A DNA stretch of 64,000 nucleotides from Aquibacillus rhizosphaerae (GCF_030282825.1 NZ_JASTZU010000001.1:62001-126000); one strand, 5' to 3'; positions 29,001 through 36,096 are shown, counted from the stretch's first letter. Program-made: numbers and translations. Notes: generated by a model from the sequence alone, not told the origin.

Positions 29001-29202
29001 GGCAGGAAATGAAGTGAAAAAAGCACTTCCGTTTGAAATTGCAGAGAAGAGTGGACTTGTTAAACTATATGAAAACAAACCACTATTCGCAGGAACGATT
29101 GTAGGTGTCCTAGCGGCTCTAGCTGCTGCAAGTACAGTCGTGGTAAGAAAAAGAAGAAATAGAATCAAGCCAGAAGAAGAACTGCTAGAAGAAGCAGAGT
29201 AA
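23095..29202 (+). CDS. Giant membrane-anchored surface protein of about 16 Ig-like repeats
   Basis: About 2035 residues. The start is the TTG at 23095, 8 bases after AGGAGG; the ATG at 23068 lies inside a repeat element. An N-terminal membrane segment is followed by a Pro/Glu-rich stalk and about 16 Ig-like domains, each joined by linkers such as FTIDKTAP, with recurring DKAGN and GxYxV motifs. Residues of about 520 are duplicated as a five-domain super-repeat (24906-26457 and 26458-28019). The C-terminus has a membrane segment and a basic/acidic tail (VVRKRRNRIKPEEELL), with no LPXTG motif. It is likely an adhesin or cell-envelope stalk displayed under control of the kinase cluster. Confidence 0.88.
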   Translation: MIQMYKEKKKFLWLPVFVLTLLFAIIFTNHVFSSSEIDMKIKYNEDTWDLSKAYPFDKEWVTTEEQVTLTVDLSTYYKEMAQEPPQEEVEPEPDPEPTETLAENSEETPTQPDPPREDPQPEPIPSQPFEIEAKFGEEQKSVAANITPIKAEDGTFSGSYQVVVNNLENDGTLAIDLSILETNEWGISTQQNPIEFEIIKDTVSPSVTISGVEDGVMYHANSGGKPSNPTMNIEVVDKKLIEKNIVITKNGEPVDPPTDWDKNGNSYTTDYTFTDDGAYQVNVSAGDIAGNQAAKDITFYVHNEEPELTVSSDGKQVENNKSVNTNAFLFELNNTVPIERAQIEVTKDGSDYENIGELQVEGNQAKLNHTFSQDGTYQVTVSLTDAHGGETHQLETFTFSIDRTAPELTITDKDGNQLKEKYDQPIDIVIKAEDSKLDDQDTTLEITREDFEGTKEVDVDLDFEDGVATANVSLDTDGIYTIKLQGKDTLSNSAELTKEVTMFHDSLLINMIDLTNGAEVSDYYNHDVKIYFEYWNFKFISQDSTFSVKKLNEDTGEMEAYLTNDDINRDFLFNKLTHTFGEGKYVATINTFGYSDDAKTVTKTFVVDSTDPTINFDSKVAANDHLTSKYINEQTAAVLFPITVNERNLASESVTVTHVNSEGDEITLTGEQVGTWSQVEGKDNTRKFSIKENLFEENGEYTINVEAEDESGRTSSKSVTFIVDNIKPIIRLSDIDSFNNEALVETVEVEESNFASNKVTINVLKQDDDGKFVVYESDAFKEWENKQEISKLDFPFEEDGKYKIVVDAIDKAGNLAEQKSDIFTIDKVKPQLSIDGVTNNEHYNQTKQAEIKVNDKNIDKNSTVVKVDKYNHETNQYEPYDIETQFEVVDEQATWSHSFAEEGTFKVELSATDMASNNAQNKVVAFTIDKTTPVLDISGVDDQSFNPVSKEVTVSVDETNFTENNVTFNVTKNGNDYTDEVEEKVGKTWKNANNQATLTYDFDNDGLYTIRLLAEDAAGNKAAVTERQFTIDTTQPSIAITGVEDGIHYDDSKTVAIEIEDVNFANNTVEVTKNGESYQVGELATENGKASLRHTFEEQGDYHITVNSIDKAGNDTKDEMTFTIDKTNPNVEVSKKIASFVTSEFIDKQGVEKLIPISLKELNAKDKSVSVTRTNLDGKETKFKESDIGSWKQETEDTYKFVIKDGFFAKDGDYSLEVTAVDQSGRTDKDTLSFTVDNIKPEINLTDIDDYNKQAETETVKVTEHNYSNNNVTINVYKENTKGEFVSYNNDAFKKWKNESSVSSLDFPFATDGKYKVVVNAEDAAGNKATTKTDIFTIDTIKPGLSITGVSDGEHYNTSKNASITVTDQNIDKNRTTLRVTKLNHATGKMETYKLAKQLDFSATKASLVNTFDKAREGTYRIQLDATDKAGNKAESIAVTFTIDKTAPVLSIDNVDDGAFYPASKQVNFGIDELNYQENSAQFSVTKDGQSFTDVVEGSKSSNWRYAAKVSNLRYNFNQDGSYTAKMSAKDAAGNVSKSQQKTFVIDTVNPTIDISGVDNDAYYNVDKPVTVTIKDVNFDVNTIRVTKDGASYNVGGFSVTTNRYQNSIASLRHNFSQEGDYEIVVEAVDKAGNSFQQQIGFTIDKTAPVITPMIGGENSPLTDGAYINHVFTPQFRLDKPDEDTIESVYLNGGSNLAGNVPMASKEMVYNYKVLATDKAGNQTTLEVGFTLDTTKPKLSISGVLEGFFNENIKPSVTYSDKYLDKDKTSVTLNGKPFENGMELDREQSYVLKAVITDLASNVSERTIVFTVDKTAPVIQFKEAISDKYLNETIIPELFIEDMSAYDIIALTLNGEAYNLGDPIEEEGKHVLFFEVKDKAGNIQQLTVEFIIDKTPPEIVFEGAEENGEYFDPIELLIRLSNLDDKIQTITVNGEEFEGEIVEEDGEQVIKLNLSDVDSYQVEVTAYDEAGNEVKKALPFEIAEKSGLVKLYENKPLFAGTIVGVLAALAAASTVVVRKRRNRIKPEEELLEEAE

Positions 29203-29208
29203 TGATAA

Positions 29209-29248
29209 ACAGTCAAAGCCCCAGTAGATCGGGGCTTTGACTGTTTTT
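29209..29248 (+). terminator. Terminator of the phospho-signalling cluster
   Basis: A 14-bp perfect stem ACAGTCAAAGCCCC with GGGGCTTTGACTGT, 8-base loop, then TTTTTG. Confidence 0.95.
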
Positions 29249-29259
29249 GTGTGCTGGTA

Positions 29260-29438
29260 GTTAATGTGCAGTACGCTGTCTCTCACTGCAGGCAATTGTT
29301 AGGAGCGGGTTGATGGGGCGAGTGGGCATATATTGGGGTAGTGCGGGCATATAGGGTGAGCGGAAGTAGATATCCCTGGAATGAGCGAGCATAACCCGTG
29401 GTGGGAAGTAGATTTATTCGGTTCGGGTGGGCATATCT
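29260..29438 (+). repeat. 21-bp-period array with head (+), first of a tandem pair
   Basis: The head GTTAATGTGCAGTACGCTGT leads into units with cores GGGCATA, GGGCATA, AGTAGATA, GAGCATA, AGTAGATT and GGGCATA. All spacings counted are exactly 21. A second complete copy follows from 29454. Confidence 0.85.
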
Positions 29439-29453
29439 TGCTTTTAGTTCGTA

Positions 29454-29655
29454 GTTAATGTGCAGTACGCTGTCGCTCCTGCATGCAACTAGTTAGGACC
29501 GGGTTGATGGGGGTGAGTGGGCATATATTGGGGTGGTGCAGGCATTTGAGGTGAGCGAAAGTAGATAACCACGCCATGGAAGTAGATATCCCTGGAATGA
29601 AGGAGCATAAGTTGTGGCTGGGGGTAGATATACTCGGTCCGGGAGGGCATATGTT
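29454..29655 (+). repeat. 21-bp-period array with head (+), second of a tandem pair
   Basis: The head is nearly identical to that of the copy at 29260, including GCAACTAGTTAGGACCGGG. It is followed by seven cores, each exactly 21 bases apart (GGGCATA, AGGCATT, AGTAGATA, AGTAGATA, GAGCATA, GGTAGATA, GGGCATA). Confidence 0.85.
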
Positions 29656-29752
29656 GTAAGCTTTCAAGCGCTAAAATTTCATTTGAATATGGATGATTCA
29701 TAGACTTAAAGTTTATGGTTATACAGTTATAATGAACCATTTTTTTACATAT

Positions 29753-29891
29753 GTAGAACTTTAATACCATATATTTCCTATACAAATTTAACCAGTTATA
29801 CCTATTTCCAAAAGTTGTAAATAGTAGTAAGATTATAAAATCCATGTCTTCGTACATATTTTATTTTTATGTCCGTCGTTTTTATTACATA
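29753..29891 (+). promoter_or_regulatory. Duplicated upstream region, copy 2
   Basis: Aligns with 15850-15985 from TAGAACT through ATGTCCGT. It ends about 40 bases before the sortase ribosome-binding site, so it is the likely promoter/operator region of the sortase operon. Confidence 0.6.
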
Positions 29892-29934
29892 TGTTGTATT
29901 TTTTGTTTCTAATATTAAGAGAGGAGATGGGTTT

Positions 29935-30669
29935 ATAAAGAAGTGTATTCTAATTATCGTTTTGATATTTAGTGTTACTGGTGTGGTGTACTCTGGATAT
30001 TCTATTTATGTCCAAATAAATCAATATCAACAATCGCAGAATAAATATGATGAATTGAAAGAAATTTATCAAACATCTAGTGTTAGCGAAGTTAATCGAA
30101 ATCATAAGAACTTGACTCAGATTAATGAAGATTATGTTGGGTGGCTCCGCATCAATAATACCAAAGTTAGTTATCCGGTTGTAAAAGGTGAAGATAACGA
30201 ATTCTATCTGACGCATAATTTTTCAAGGGAACAAGATTTTGCAGGTTCAATTTTTATGGATTCTCAAAATACAAATGATGGATTAGATAAACACACCATC
30301 GTGTACGGACACAATATGAAAGATAATAGTATGTTCGGTGACTTGGAGAAATATCTGGAGCAAGAATACTATCAAGACCACACATTAATTAGTTTTGACA
30401 ATCCGACAGATACATATGAATGGGAAATATTCTCTGTTTACACCTCAAGAGATGGAGATTGGTTGAAAACTGATTTAGAAAAGACTAATAGTTTTGCAGA
30501 ATATCTAAATGATATAAAAAATAAATCAATTATATCCAATCAAACAGAGGTTAGTGAAGAGGACCGCTTTCTAACATTAGCAACATGTACAAATAGGGAT
30601 ATTGATGAACGAATTGTTGTTCATGCAAGATTGATTACCAAAGGGGAAAAATATGTAAATGAAAACTAG
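29935..30669 (+). CDS. Class B sortase, possibly with an ATA start codon
   Basis: Transpeptidase that joins surface proteins to the cell wall. An N-terminal membrane anchor is followed by the SrtB-type catalytic domain: active-site His in IVYGHNM, Cys in TLATC, and Arg in RIVVHAR. A strong ribosome-binding site (GAGGAG, 29921-29926) is followed at proper spacing only by ATA (29935); no ATG, GTG or TTG fits. The other option is an ATG at 29869, which lacks a ribosome-binding site and lies in the conserved upstream region. From ATA the protein is 244 residues. It overlaps its likely substrate gene by 11 bases. Confidence 0.88.
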   Translation: MKKCILIIVLIFSVTGVVYSGYSIYVQINQYQQSQNKYDELKEIYQTSSVSEVNRNHKNLTQINEDYVGWLRINNTKVSYPVVKGEDNEFYLTHNFSREQDFAGSIFMDSQNTNDGLDKHTIVYGHNMKDNSMFGDLEKYLEQEYYQDHTLISFDNPTDTYEWEIFSVYTSRDGDWLKTDLEKTNSFAEYLNDIKNKSIISNQTEVSEEDRFLTLATCTNRDIDERIVVHARLITKGEKYVNEN

Positions 30670-33600
30670 TAGACTAGTAGTTCTATTTATTTTAATTTTC
30701 GGAGTTTTTTTACAATCAAATGACGTAGTATTTGCGAATGAAGAATCACACTTAAAAGTAGATATTACAACGGACAAACAAGAGTATAAAGAACAGGACG
30801 AAATAACGTACACACTTACAATTTCAAATACGTCAGAAAATGAGGCAAATAATGTCATTGTAACAAGCACAATACCTGAGGGTTTAGAAGTTACCAGTGA
30901 AGATGCAAATATCAATGGTAATAAAGTGTCCTGGCATGTTGAAAATATGGAAAAAGCCAAGCAAGTGAATTTGGAGTTTACTGCAAAAGTTGAAAAAGAA
31001 ACTGCTGTAACCCCAGTTGTGGAAGCTAAAGTGGAAGAAGATGCTAGTTCAGGTGGATCAAGTAATGTAGATGATACAGTAAGTGAAACTAGTGAGACTC
31101 CAAAAACGGGAGATAGTACAAAAATATTAGGGTATATTGTTCTGTTACTCGTTTCAACACTTACTTTATTTGTTGTAGTAAAGATGCTCAGAAAAAAACG
31201 CATGACTAAAGAAGTAGTTGTTTTATTACTTTTATCTCTGTTGTTACCTGCTTTTTCGGTTGTGAATGCTGAAGAGAATAAGGAAACAATTAAAGAAAGT
31301 ATAACTGAAACACATAGGTTGGAAATTAATAATAAAGAGTATCTTCTGTCTACTACTGTGGAAGCGGAAATAGCTATTGCTGAGGATACGCCTATAGACG
31401 AACCGGATCAAGAGGAAGAAATTCCTGTTACTGGTGTTGTTTATGATGATGATCATAACCTTTTAACTAACGAGACATTGAGGATTACAAATAGTCTAAA
31501 CGATGTACAAGAAGTGGAAACAGATAGTGAAGGTTATTTTGTTGTAAGACTAAAACAGGGTGAAGAATATATCGTTACAGGAAACGGCTTATCATCTGAA
31601 CTAATTGCGGTAGATGTTAATGATATTCAACTAACAAATAGCGTAGGACAAATAAGTTTAGGAAAAACACTTATCAACGGTGATAATAAAGCAATTCTTC
31701 AGCCAAGTACAATTCATTTAACTGAAGAAGTAGCTGGGCAATTGGATGAAGTTGCTGATGATATGTCTATGTTGACTTTTTCAGGTGAGATTCCTTTAAA
31801 AAAGGATGATATATTCTTACTTTCGGAAATAGAAGAGTATCCAACTGGTCTTTCTTTAAAAGTGGTTAGTGTAACTGAAGAAGGCGGGAACACTGTTGTC
31901 ATAACAAAGGAACCGAAGCTAGAAGAGGTGTTCAGTGCCATAATAGGCGATACAACAGTGAAACTAACTCCTGAATACTTTGTCCCAGCAGATGGTGTCA
32001 CAGTAGAGTCGAGTGAGGAAATAGTTGAACCTATGATGCGGATATCGAGTCTCTCTAGCATCCAATCAGTGGAAGACGTGGTAAAAGTTAATTTAGGAGG
32101 TCTATTTCCAGACGATTCTCCGGTTAACTTTAAGGGTTCACTAGAACTAACAGGTAACTTTAGCGGTGAGATTGATTGGGCTGCTGAAATAGATTTAGTT
32201 GATTCTTGGGATTTTCATTTTGATGGGAGCCAAACATTAAAAGGTGAGTTCGCAGGTGAATGGAATTCTGATAACTTGAATATGTTTAAACCAAAAAGAA
32301 TAGGTAGTTTTCGGATACCGACACAAGTTCCAGGCTTGATGGTTCACTTACCTATAGATTTAGTACCAAGGTTAGAAGGAAAAGTTTCAGTAGAAGTAAT
32401 GGCTGGTATGAGACAGGATATAGGTATTAAGTATGCTGATGGTGATGGAGTAAACACTTACCCTGCCGATAAAATTCAGCCGATTTTTAATGTATCAGAT
32501 CTAACGGGTAGTGGTAAAGCTTCATTAGGCGTAAAGCTGTCTGTTTTGGCTGAAGAAGCTGGCATTGACCTTGCAGGTGTCTCAGGTGAAGGTGGTATTT
32601 CTGCAGATGCGAAGACCTCTGTTGCAGGACCTTCAGGAATGTTTCAATGTTCAACGATTCAAACGGATTTCTATTCAAAGTTTCTGTTAGAAGCTCCTAT
32701 TATAGATTGGAAATCAAACGATTTAATCTATGAGGTTAATCTAGGTAAAGGTGAGTTTGGTAATTGCGTTCGTTCTATTAGCGCTAATCCTTCTAATCTA
32801 GAATTAGCTCCAGGAGAAGCGAAATCATTTACTGTCACGTCTAAAGATGGACTTAATAATGTTGAAAATGTGGAGAATAAAGGTAATACTTTATATAGTA
32901 TCTCCGATTCCAATATTATTAAAGTAGAAAAGGACGAGGACAGTGGGCAAGTATATGTTGTTGCAGCTGAAAGTGCTCAAGACGGGGATAGAGAAACAAT
33001 AACAATTAGTTATAATGTTCATGATAAAGTAGTTAAGGATACAATTACTGTAAATATTGTCGATAACAGAGAGAAAGGTACGCTAGTCGGAAAGGTAATT
33101 GATGCTGTAAGTACGGAATCGATACAAGGGGCTTCAGTAAAAGTCTATAATGGAAGTCGTTTAGTATCAGACATTAAGACACAAGAAGATGGTACTTATG
33201 AGACAAGTTTAGTCCCAGATACCTATAAAATAAAGGTGACAAATCCAGGTTACATTACAGATACTTCAAATGTAACTGTAACGGCCACGAATACGACAAC
33301 ATATGATTCGAAATTACAACTAGTTGGTGATGAATATGCAGGTATAGGTACTGCTTCAGGTACTATTTCCAACGCATTAACGGGTGAACCAATAACAGGA
33401 ATTACGCTTGCAGTTCGTGAAGGTAGAAATAATACATCAGGTGAAATTCTGAAAGATTTAACAACAAATGAACAAGGTGAATATTCTGTTGAACTTCCCG
33501 GTGGGAATTATACAATAGAAATAAGTGGAGAAGGTTATATTACAACTTCTACTAATATTTTATCAATAGGAGACCAAACCCGTGGCCATCAGGATGCAGC

Positions 33601-34087
33601 TGTTTCTCCAGAAGGTATAATCGGAGATGAAATTCGCGTTGTGTTAAGTTGGGGAGAAAGCCCAAGGGATATTGACTCTCATCTTACTGGTCCAACAGCT
33701 GATGGTAGTCGTTTCCATGTTTACTATAGCGATAAAATATTCAAAGATTCGGAAAATGATGTAAACTTAGATATTGATGATACATCATCATACGGACCAG
33801 AAACAGTGACAGTTGTAAAGCGAATTAATAATGGAACGTACACATATGGTGTACACAATTATTCGGATCGACATGAATTAAGTGATAATTACAACCTCTC
33901 TAACTCGGAGGCAACAGTCCGAGTTTATAGTGGAAATACACTGCTAACTACTTACAACGTTCCAATAAACAAAGAAGGAAATGTGTGGAGAGTTTTTGAA
34001 ATACGAAATGGTCAAATAGTTCCTATCAACCAAATGGATTATATTTCTGGTTGGAATAATTCAAGCTATTTTCCTCCACAAAGTTAA
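30659..34087 (+). CDS. Large surface protein with an internal sorting signal and second secretory segment
   Basis: A 1142-residue probable sortase substrate. Residues 1-25 are a signal peptide; about 30-120 is a DUF11/CARDB-like domain. Residues 147-152, TPKTGD, followed by a membrane segment and KKR, form a complete sorting signal. The protein then continues with another hydrophobic stretch (about 186-203, VVVLLLLSLLLPAFSVVNA) and about 940 residues, including two carboxypeptidase-regulatory-like domains (GTLVGKVID and GTASGTISN) and a C-terminal YfaP/DUF2135-like domain (LSWGESPRDIDSHL). It looks like two secreted proteins fused head to tail. TPKTG fits class B sortase preferences for xPxTG motifs, and the sortase gene overlaps this one. 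Confidence 0.85.
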   Translation: MKTSRLVVLFILIFGVFLQSNDVVFANEESHLKVDITTDKQEYKEQDEITYTLTISNTSENEANNVIVTSTIPEGLEVTSEDANINGNKVSWHVENMEKAKQVNLEFTAKVEKETAVTPVVEAKVEEDASSGGSSNVDDTVSETSETPKTGDSTKILGYIVLLLVSTLTLFVVVKMLRKKRMTKEVVVLLLLSLLLPAFSVVNAEENKETIKESITETHRLEINNKEYLLSTTVEAEIAIAEDTPIDEPDQEEEIPVTGVVYDDDHNLLTNETLRITNSLNDVQEVETDSEGYFVVRLKQGEEYIVTGNGLSSELIAVDVNDIQLTNSVGQISLGKTLINGDNKAILQPSTIHLTEEVAGQLDEVADDMSMLTFSGEIPLKKDDIFLLSEIEEYPTGLSLKVVSVTEEGGNTVVITKEPKLEEVFSAIIGDTTVKLTPEYFVPADGVTVESSEEIVEPMMRISSLSSIQSVEDVVKVNLGGLFPDDSPVNFKGSLELTGNFSGEIDWAAEIDLVDSWDFHFDGSQTLKGEFAGEWNSDNLNMFKPKRIGSFRIPTQVPGLMVHLPIDLVPRLEGKVSVEVMAGMRQDIGIKYADGDGVNTYPADKIQPIFNVSDLTGSGKASLGVKLSVLAEEAGIDLAGVSGEGGISADAKTSVAGPSGMFQCSTIQTDFYSKFLLEAPIIDWKSNDLIYEVNLGKGEFGNCVRSISANPSNLELAPGEAKSFTVTSKDGLNNVENVENKGNTLYSISDSNIIKVEKDEDSGQVYVVAAESAQDGDRETITISYNVHDKVVKDTITVNIVDNREKGTLVGKVIDAVSTESIQGASVKVYNGSRLVSDIKTQEDGTYETSLVPDTYKIKVTNPGYITDTSNVTVTATNTTTYDSKLQLVGDEYAGIGTASGTISNALTGEPITGITLAVREGRNNTSGEILKDLTTNEQGEYSVELPGGNYTIEISGEGYITTSTNILSIGDQTRGHQDAAVSPEGIIGDEIRVVLSWGESPRDIDSHLTGPTADGSRFHVYYSDKIFKDSENDVNLDIDDTSSYGPETVTVVKRINNGTYTYGVHNYSDRHELSDNYNLSNSEATVRVYSGNTLLTTYNVPINKEGNVWRVFEIRNGQIVPINQMDYISGWNNSSYFPPQS

Positions 34088-34091
34088 GAAA

Positions 34092-34119
34092 AAGGAGACT
34101 GTCTTATGACGGTCTCCTT
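34092..34119 (+). terminator. Terminator after the sortase substrate gene
   Basis: AAGGAGACTGTC pairs with GACGGTCTCCTT around a 4-base loop. It is followed by AAATTC, a weak tail, so read-through to the next gene is possible. Confidence 0.65.
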
Positions 34120-34134
34120 AAATTCATTCAATAG

Positions 34135-34189
34135 TCAACTTCATAATTACCTTAGTCAGTCATCTGCAAAATTGGTATTATGAAATTGA
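34135..34189 (+). repeat. Palindromic upstream element (copy D, compact)
   Basis: Arms TCAACTTCATAATTACC and GGTATTATGAAATTGA enclose TTAGTCAGTCATCTGC, the same interior block seen in copies A and B. It lies 12 bases before the ribosome-binding site of the following gene. Confidence 0.7.
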
Positions 34190-34216
34190 TTAAATACATA
34201 TGGAGGAGCAAATATT

Positions 34217-34837
34217 ATGAAGAAAATCGCATTTATTTTTATACTATTATTCATCTTGTTTTTTACTTTTGTACCAATTGTAAAAGGATTATATATGGTA
34301 GTTTTTCAATCACAATCTTATCTTACATTTTCTAGTGAACTAGTATCCTATACAAAGTATTTTGGAGTTGGCACTATTTTATTTATATTAATTCTTATAT
34401 TTTGGAAACTTACTTCTTTTGGTAAGAAAGTCTTGCCTATTCTAATAGTAACTCTTATGTTTGGTTTTTTGTTTACTAGTGTTTATTTTAATGCGGCTGA
34501 TGAAGAACATATCGTGCAACAAAGAATTTGGAAAAGGGATGTAAAGACCTGGGATCAGGTTACATACATTTCAACAAAAGCTTATTTAGAAGATGAACTA
34601 GAAGTAAGAAGAAAGAGATATGCTGTAGCCAAATTTGAATATCGAATCTTTTTTAATGATGGCTCTTCAGTAAATCTATGGGATGATATACCCTCGCTAT
34701 ATAAATTACATACGTTTGTCTTACAAAAAGGAGTAGAGATTAGACATAAATCAGTAGATGAAGATATTAAAGAACGTGCAAGTTACCATATAGATGGGGA
34801 CGTAGCTAAGGCTAAAGAAATACTAGGAATTAAATAA
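34217..34837 (+). CDS. Unknown membrane protein
   Basis: A 206-residue protein with three membrane segments (about 5-28, 50-68 and 73-92) and a C-terminal soluble domain of about 110 residues that is mixed charge and strand-rich (KFEYRIFFNDGSSVNLWDD). RBS GGAGG at usual spacing. It follows the sortase cluster and carries the palindromic element upstream. I do not recognise the family; the tail resembles small PH-like membrane domains only in general character. Confidence 0.6.
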   Translation: MKKIAFIFILLFILFFTFVPIVKGLYMVVFQSQSYLTFSSELVSYTKYFGVGTILFILILIFWKLTSFGKKVLPILIVTLMFGFLFTSVYFNAADEEHIVQQRIWKRDVKTWDQVTYISTKAYLEDELEVRRKRYAVAKFEYRIFFNDGSSVNLWDDIPSLYKLHTFVLQKGVEIRHKSVDEDIKERASYHIDGDVAKAKEILGIK

Positions 34838-34884
34838 GATGGTCATTGCATAGACCAAAGAAGGAATGAGAAGTTGGTAATCTA

Positions 34885-35085
34885 GTTAATGAGCAGTTCG
34901 CTAACGCTCCTGCAGGCAACTAGTTAGGACCGGGTTGATGGGGGTGAGTGGGCATATATTAGAATTAAGCGGGCATATAAGCTCAGGGAAAGTAGATAAC
35001 CGCACTCTGGAAGTAGATAACCCTCGATTGAACGAGCGTAACCCACGCCCGAAAGTAGATAAACCCCACCGCAACGGGCATATCT
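34885..35085 (+). repeat. 21-bp-period array with head (+)
   Basis: The head GTTAATGAGCAGTTCGCT, with GCAACTAGTTAGGACCGGG, is followed by seven cores with every spacing counted as exactly 21 bases. It is the last array in the + orientation. It lies between the two convergent genes ahead of their shared terminator. Confidence 0.87.
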
Positions 35086-35102
35086 GACAATCTATAAACA
35101 CT

Positions 35103-35136
35103 AAAAACCCAGACTGCCAAAAGCAGTCTGGGTTTC
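35103..35136. terminator. Bidirectional terminator
   Basis: AAACCCAGACTGC and GCAGTCTGGGTTT form a 13-bp stem with A and T runs on both sides. It serves the convergent genes ending at 34837 and 35143. Confidence 0.9.
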
Positions 35137-35142
35137 ATTATA

Positions 35143-36096
35143 TTATTTCCATGTGCGGTAGTTTGTGAAGTGGCTGCTCCAATAGCTGTTGCTCATGCTT
35201 GTGATTTGTACGCCACTTGAGCTTGCATGGACGAATTTATTGTCTCCGATATAGATTCCCATGTGGGAGATACCGGCTTTATACGTTCCGCTAAAGAATA
35301 CGAGATCGCCGACTTTAGGGCTTGATACTTGTGTAGATTGGCTATAATAGCCATCTGTACTTGTTCTACTAATATCCATGCCAGCTGTTTTGTGTACATA
35401 ATAAATGAATCCACTACAATCAAATCCACCTGGTGCTGTACCCGCCCATTTGTATGGTGTACCAACGTGTTTTTTTGCTTCCGCTACTACTTTATCTGCT
35501 AAACTCTCTGTTTGTTCTACTTTTTCAGGCTCAGCAGTTTTTGTTGGTGCTGTTAGTTTAATCGTTTGTCCAACATAAATCACATCAGAGGATAGATTAT
35601 TCCACGATTTTATATTTGATATGGAAACACCATATCTTTTTGCAATATGAGATAATGTATCACCTGAACTAACTTTGTAGGAAGTAGTATTTTCTGGTTT
35701 ACTACTAGAATTAGATTCTGAACCTGAAACGACTAGTTTTTCTCCTACATAGATTGTGTTGCTAGATTTACTGTTTAAACTTTTCAAAGTATCAACCGTT
35801 ATACCGTGTTTTGTAGCAATTGCCCACAATGAATCACCAGATTTTACTGTATAAGTGGAACTAGAAGAAGATTCATTTCTACTAGTTTCTAATACTTGAT
35901 TGATATAAACCGTGTTGGATGAAAGGTTGTTAATAGACTTTAAGTTTGCAACAGTTGTATTGTATTTTTGGGAGATTGCCCAAAGGGAATCACCTGATTG
36001 TACAGTATGAGATGCTGCTGCCGCTTTATTTGAAAATCCGGTTGAAATGGCTAGAGTAGCTACTACAGTTAATAAAGTTTTATTCATTTTATTCAA
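35143..36096 (-). CDS. Secreted LysM-NlpC/P60 cell-wall hydrolase (first)
   Basis: A 317-residue peptidoglycan endopeptidase of the CwlS/LytE type. A signal peptide ending AAAA is followed by three LysM wall-binding modules (each opening with SGDSLW or SGDTLS) and a C-terminal NlpC/P60 domain with catalytic Cys in GFDCSGF, His in ISHMGIYIG and a third residue in FVHASS. It should cut between D-Glu and the diamino acid of stem peptides. The start is placed at the TTG at 36096, 10 bases after GAGGAG; the ATG at 36087 and a much longer upstream reading are less likely. It is transcribed away from the riboswitch. Confidence 0.92.
   Translation of the reverse strand: MNKMNKTLLTVVATLAISTGFSNKAAAASHTVQSGDSLWAISQKYNTTVANLKSINNLSSNTVYINQVLETSRNESSSSSTYTVKSGDSLWAIATKHGITVDTLKSLNSKSSNTIYVGEKLVVSGSESNSSSKPENTTSYKVSSGDTLSHIAKRYGVSISNIKSWNNLSSDVIYVGQTIKLTAPTKTAEPEKVEQTESLADKVVAEAKKHVGTPYKWAGTAPGGFDCSGFIYYVHKTAGMDISRTSTDGYYSQSTQVSSPKVGDLVFFSGTYKAGISHMGIYIGDNKFVHASSSGVQITSMSNSYWSSHFTNYRTWK

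Noticed and set aside
29455-29667. Protein genes within the 21-bp arrays (frames such as 29455-29667, 34901-35101, 47096-47296)
   Set aside because: No ribosome-binding sites, composition follows the DNA repeat, and openness follows from the period being a multiple of three.
30659-31201. Reading the sortase substrate as two separate genes with a second start at 31202
   Set aside because: The frame is continuous and no ribosome-binding site precedes the ATG at 31202; kept as one gene but flagged as a finding.
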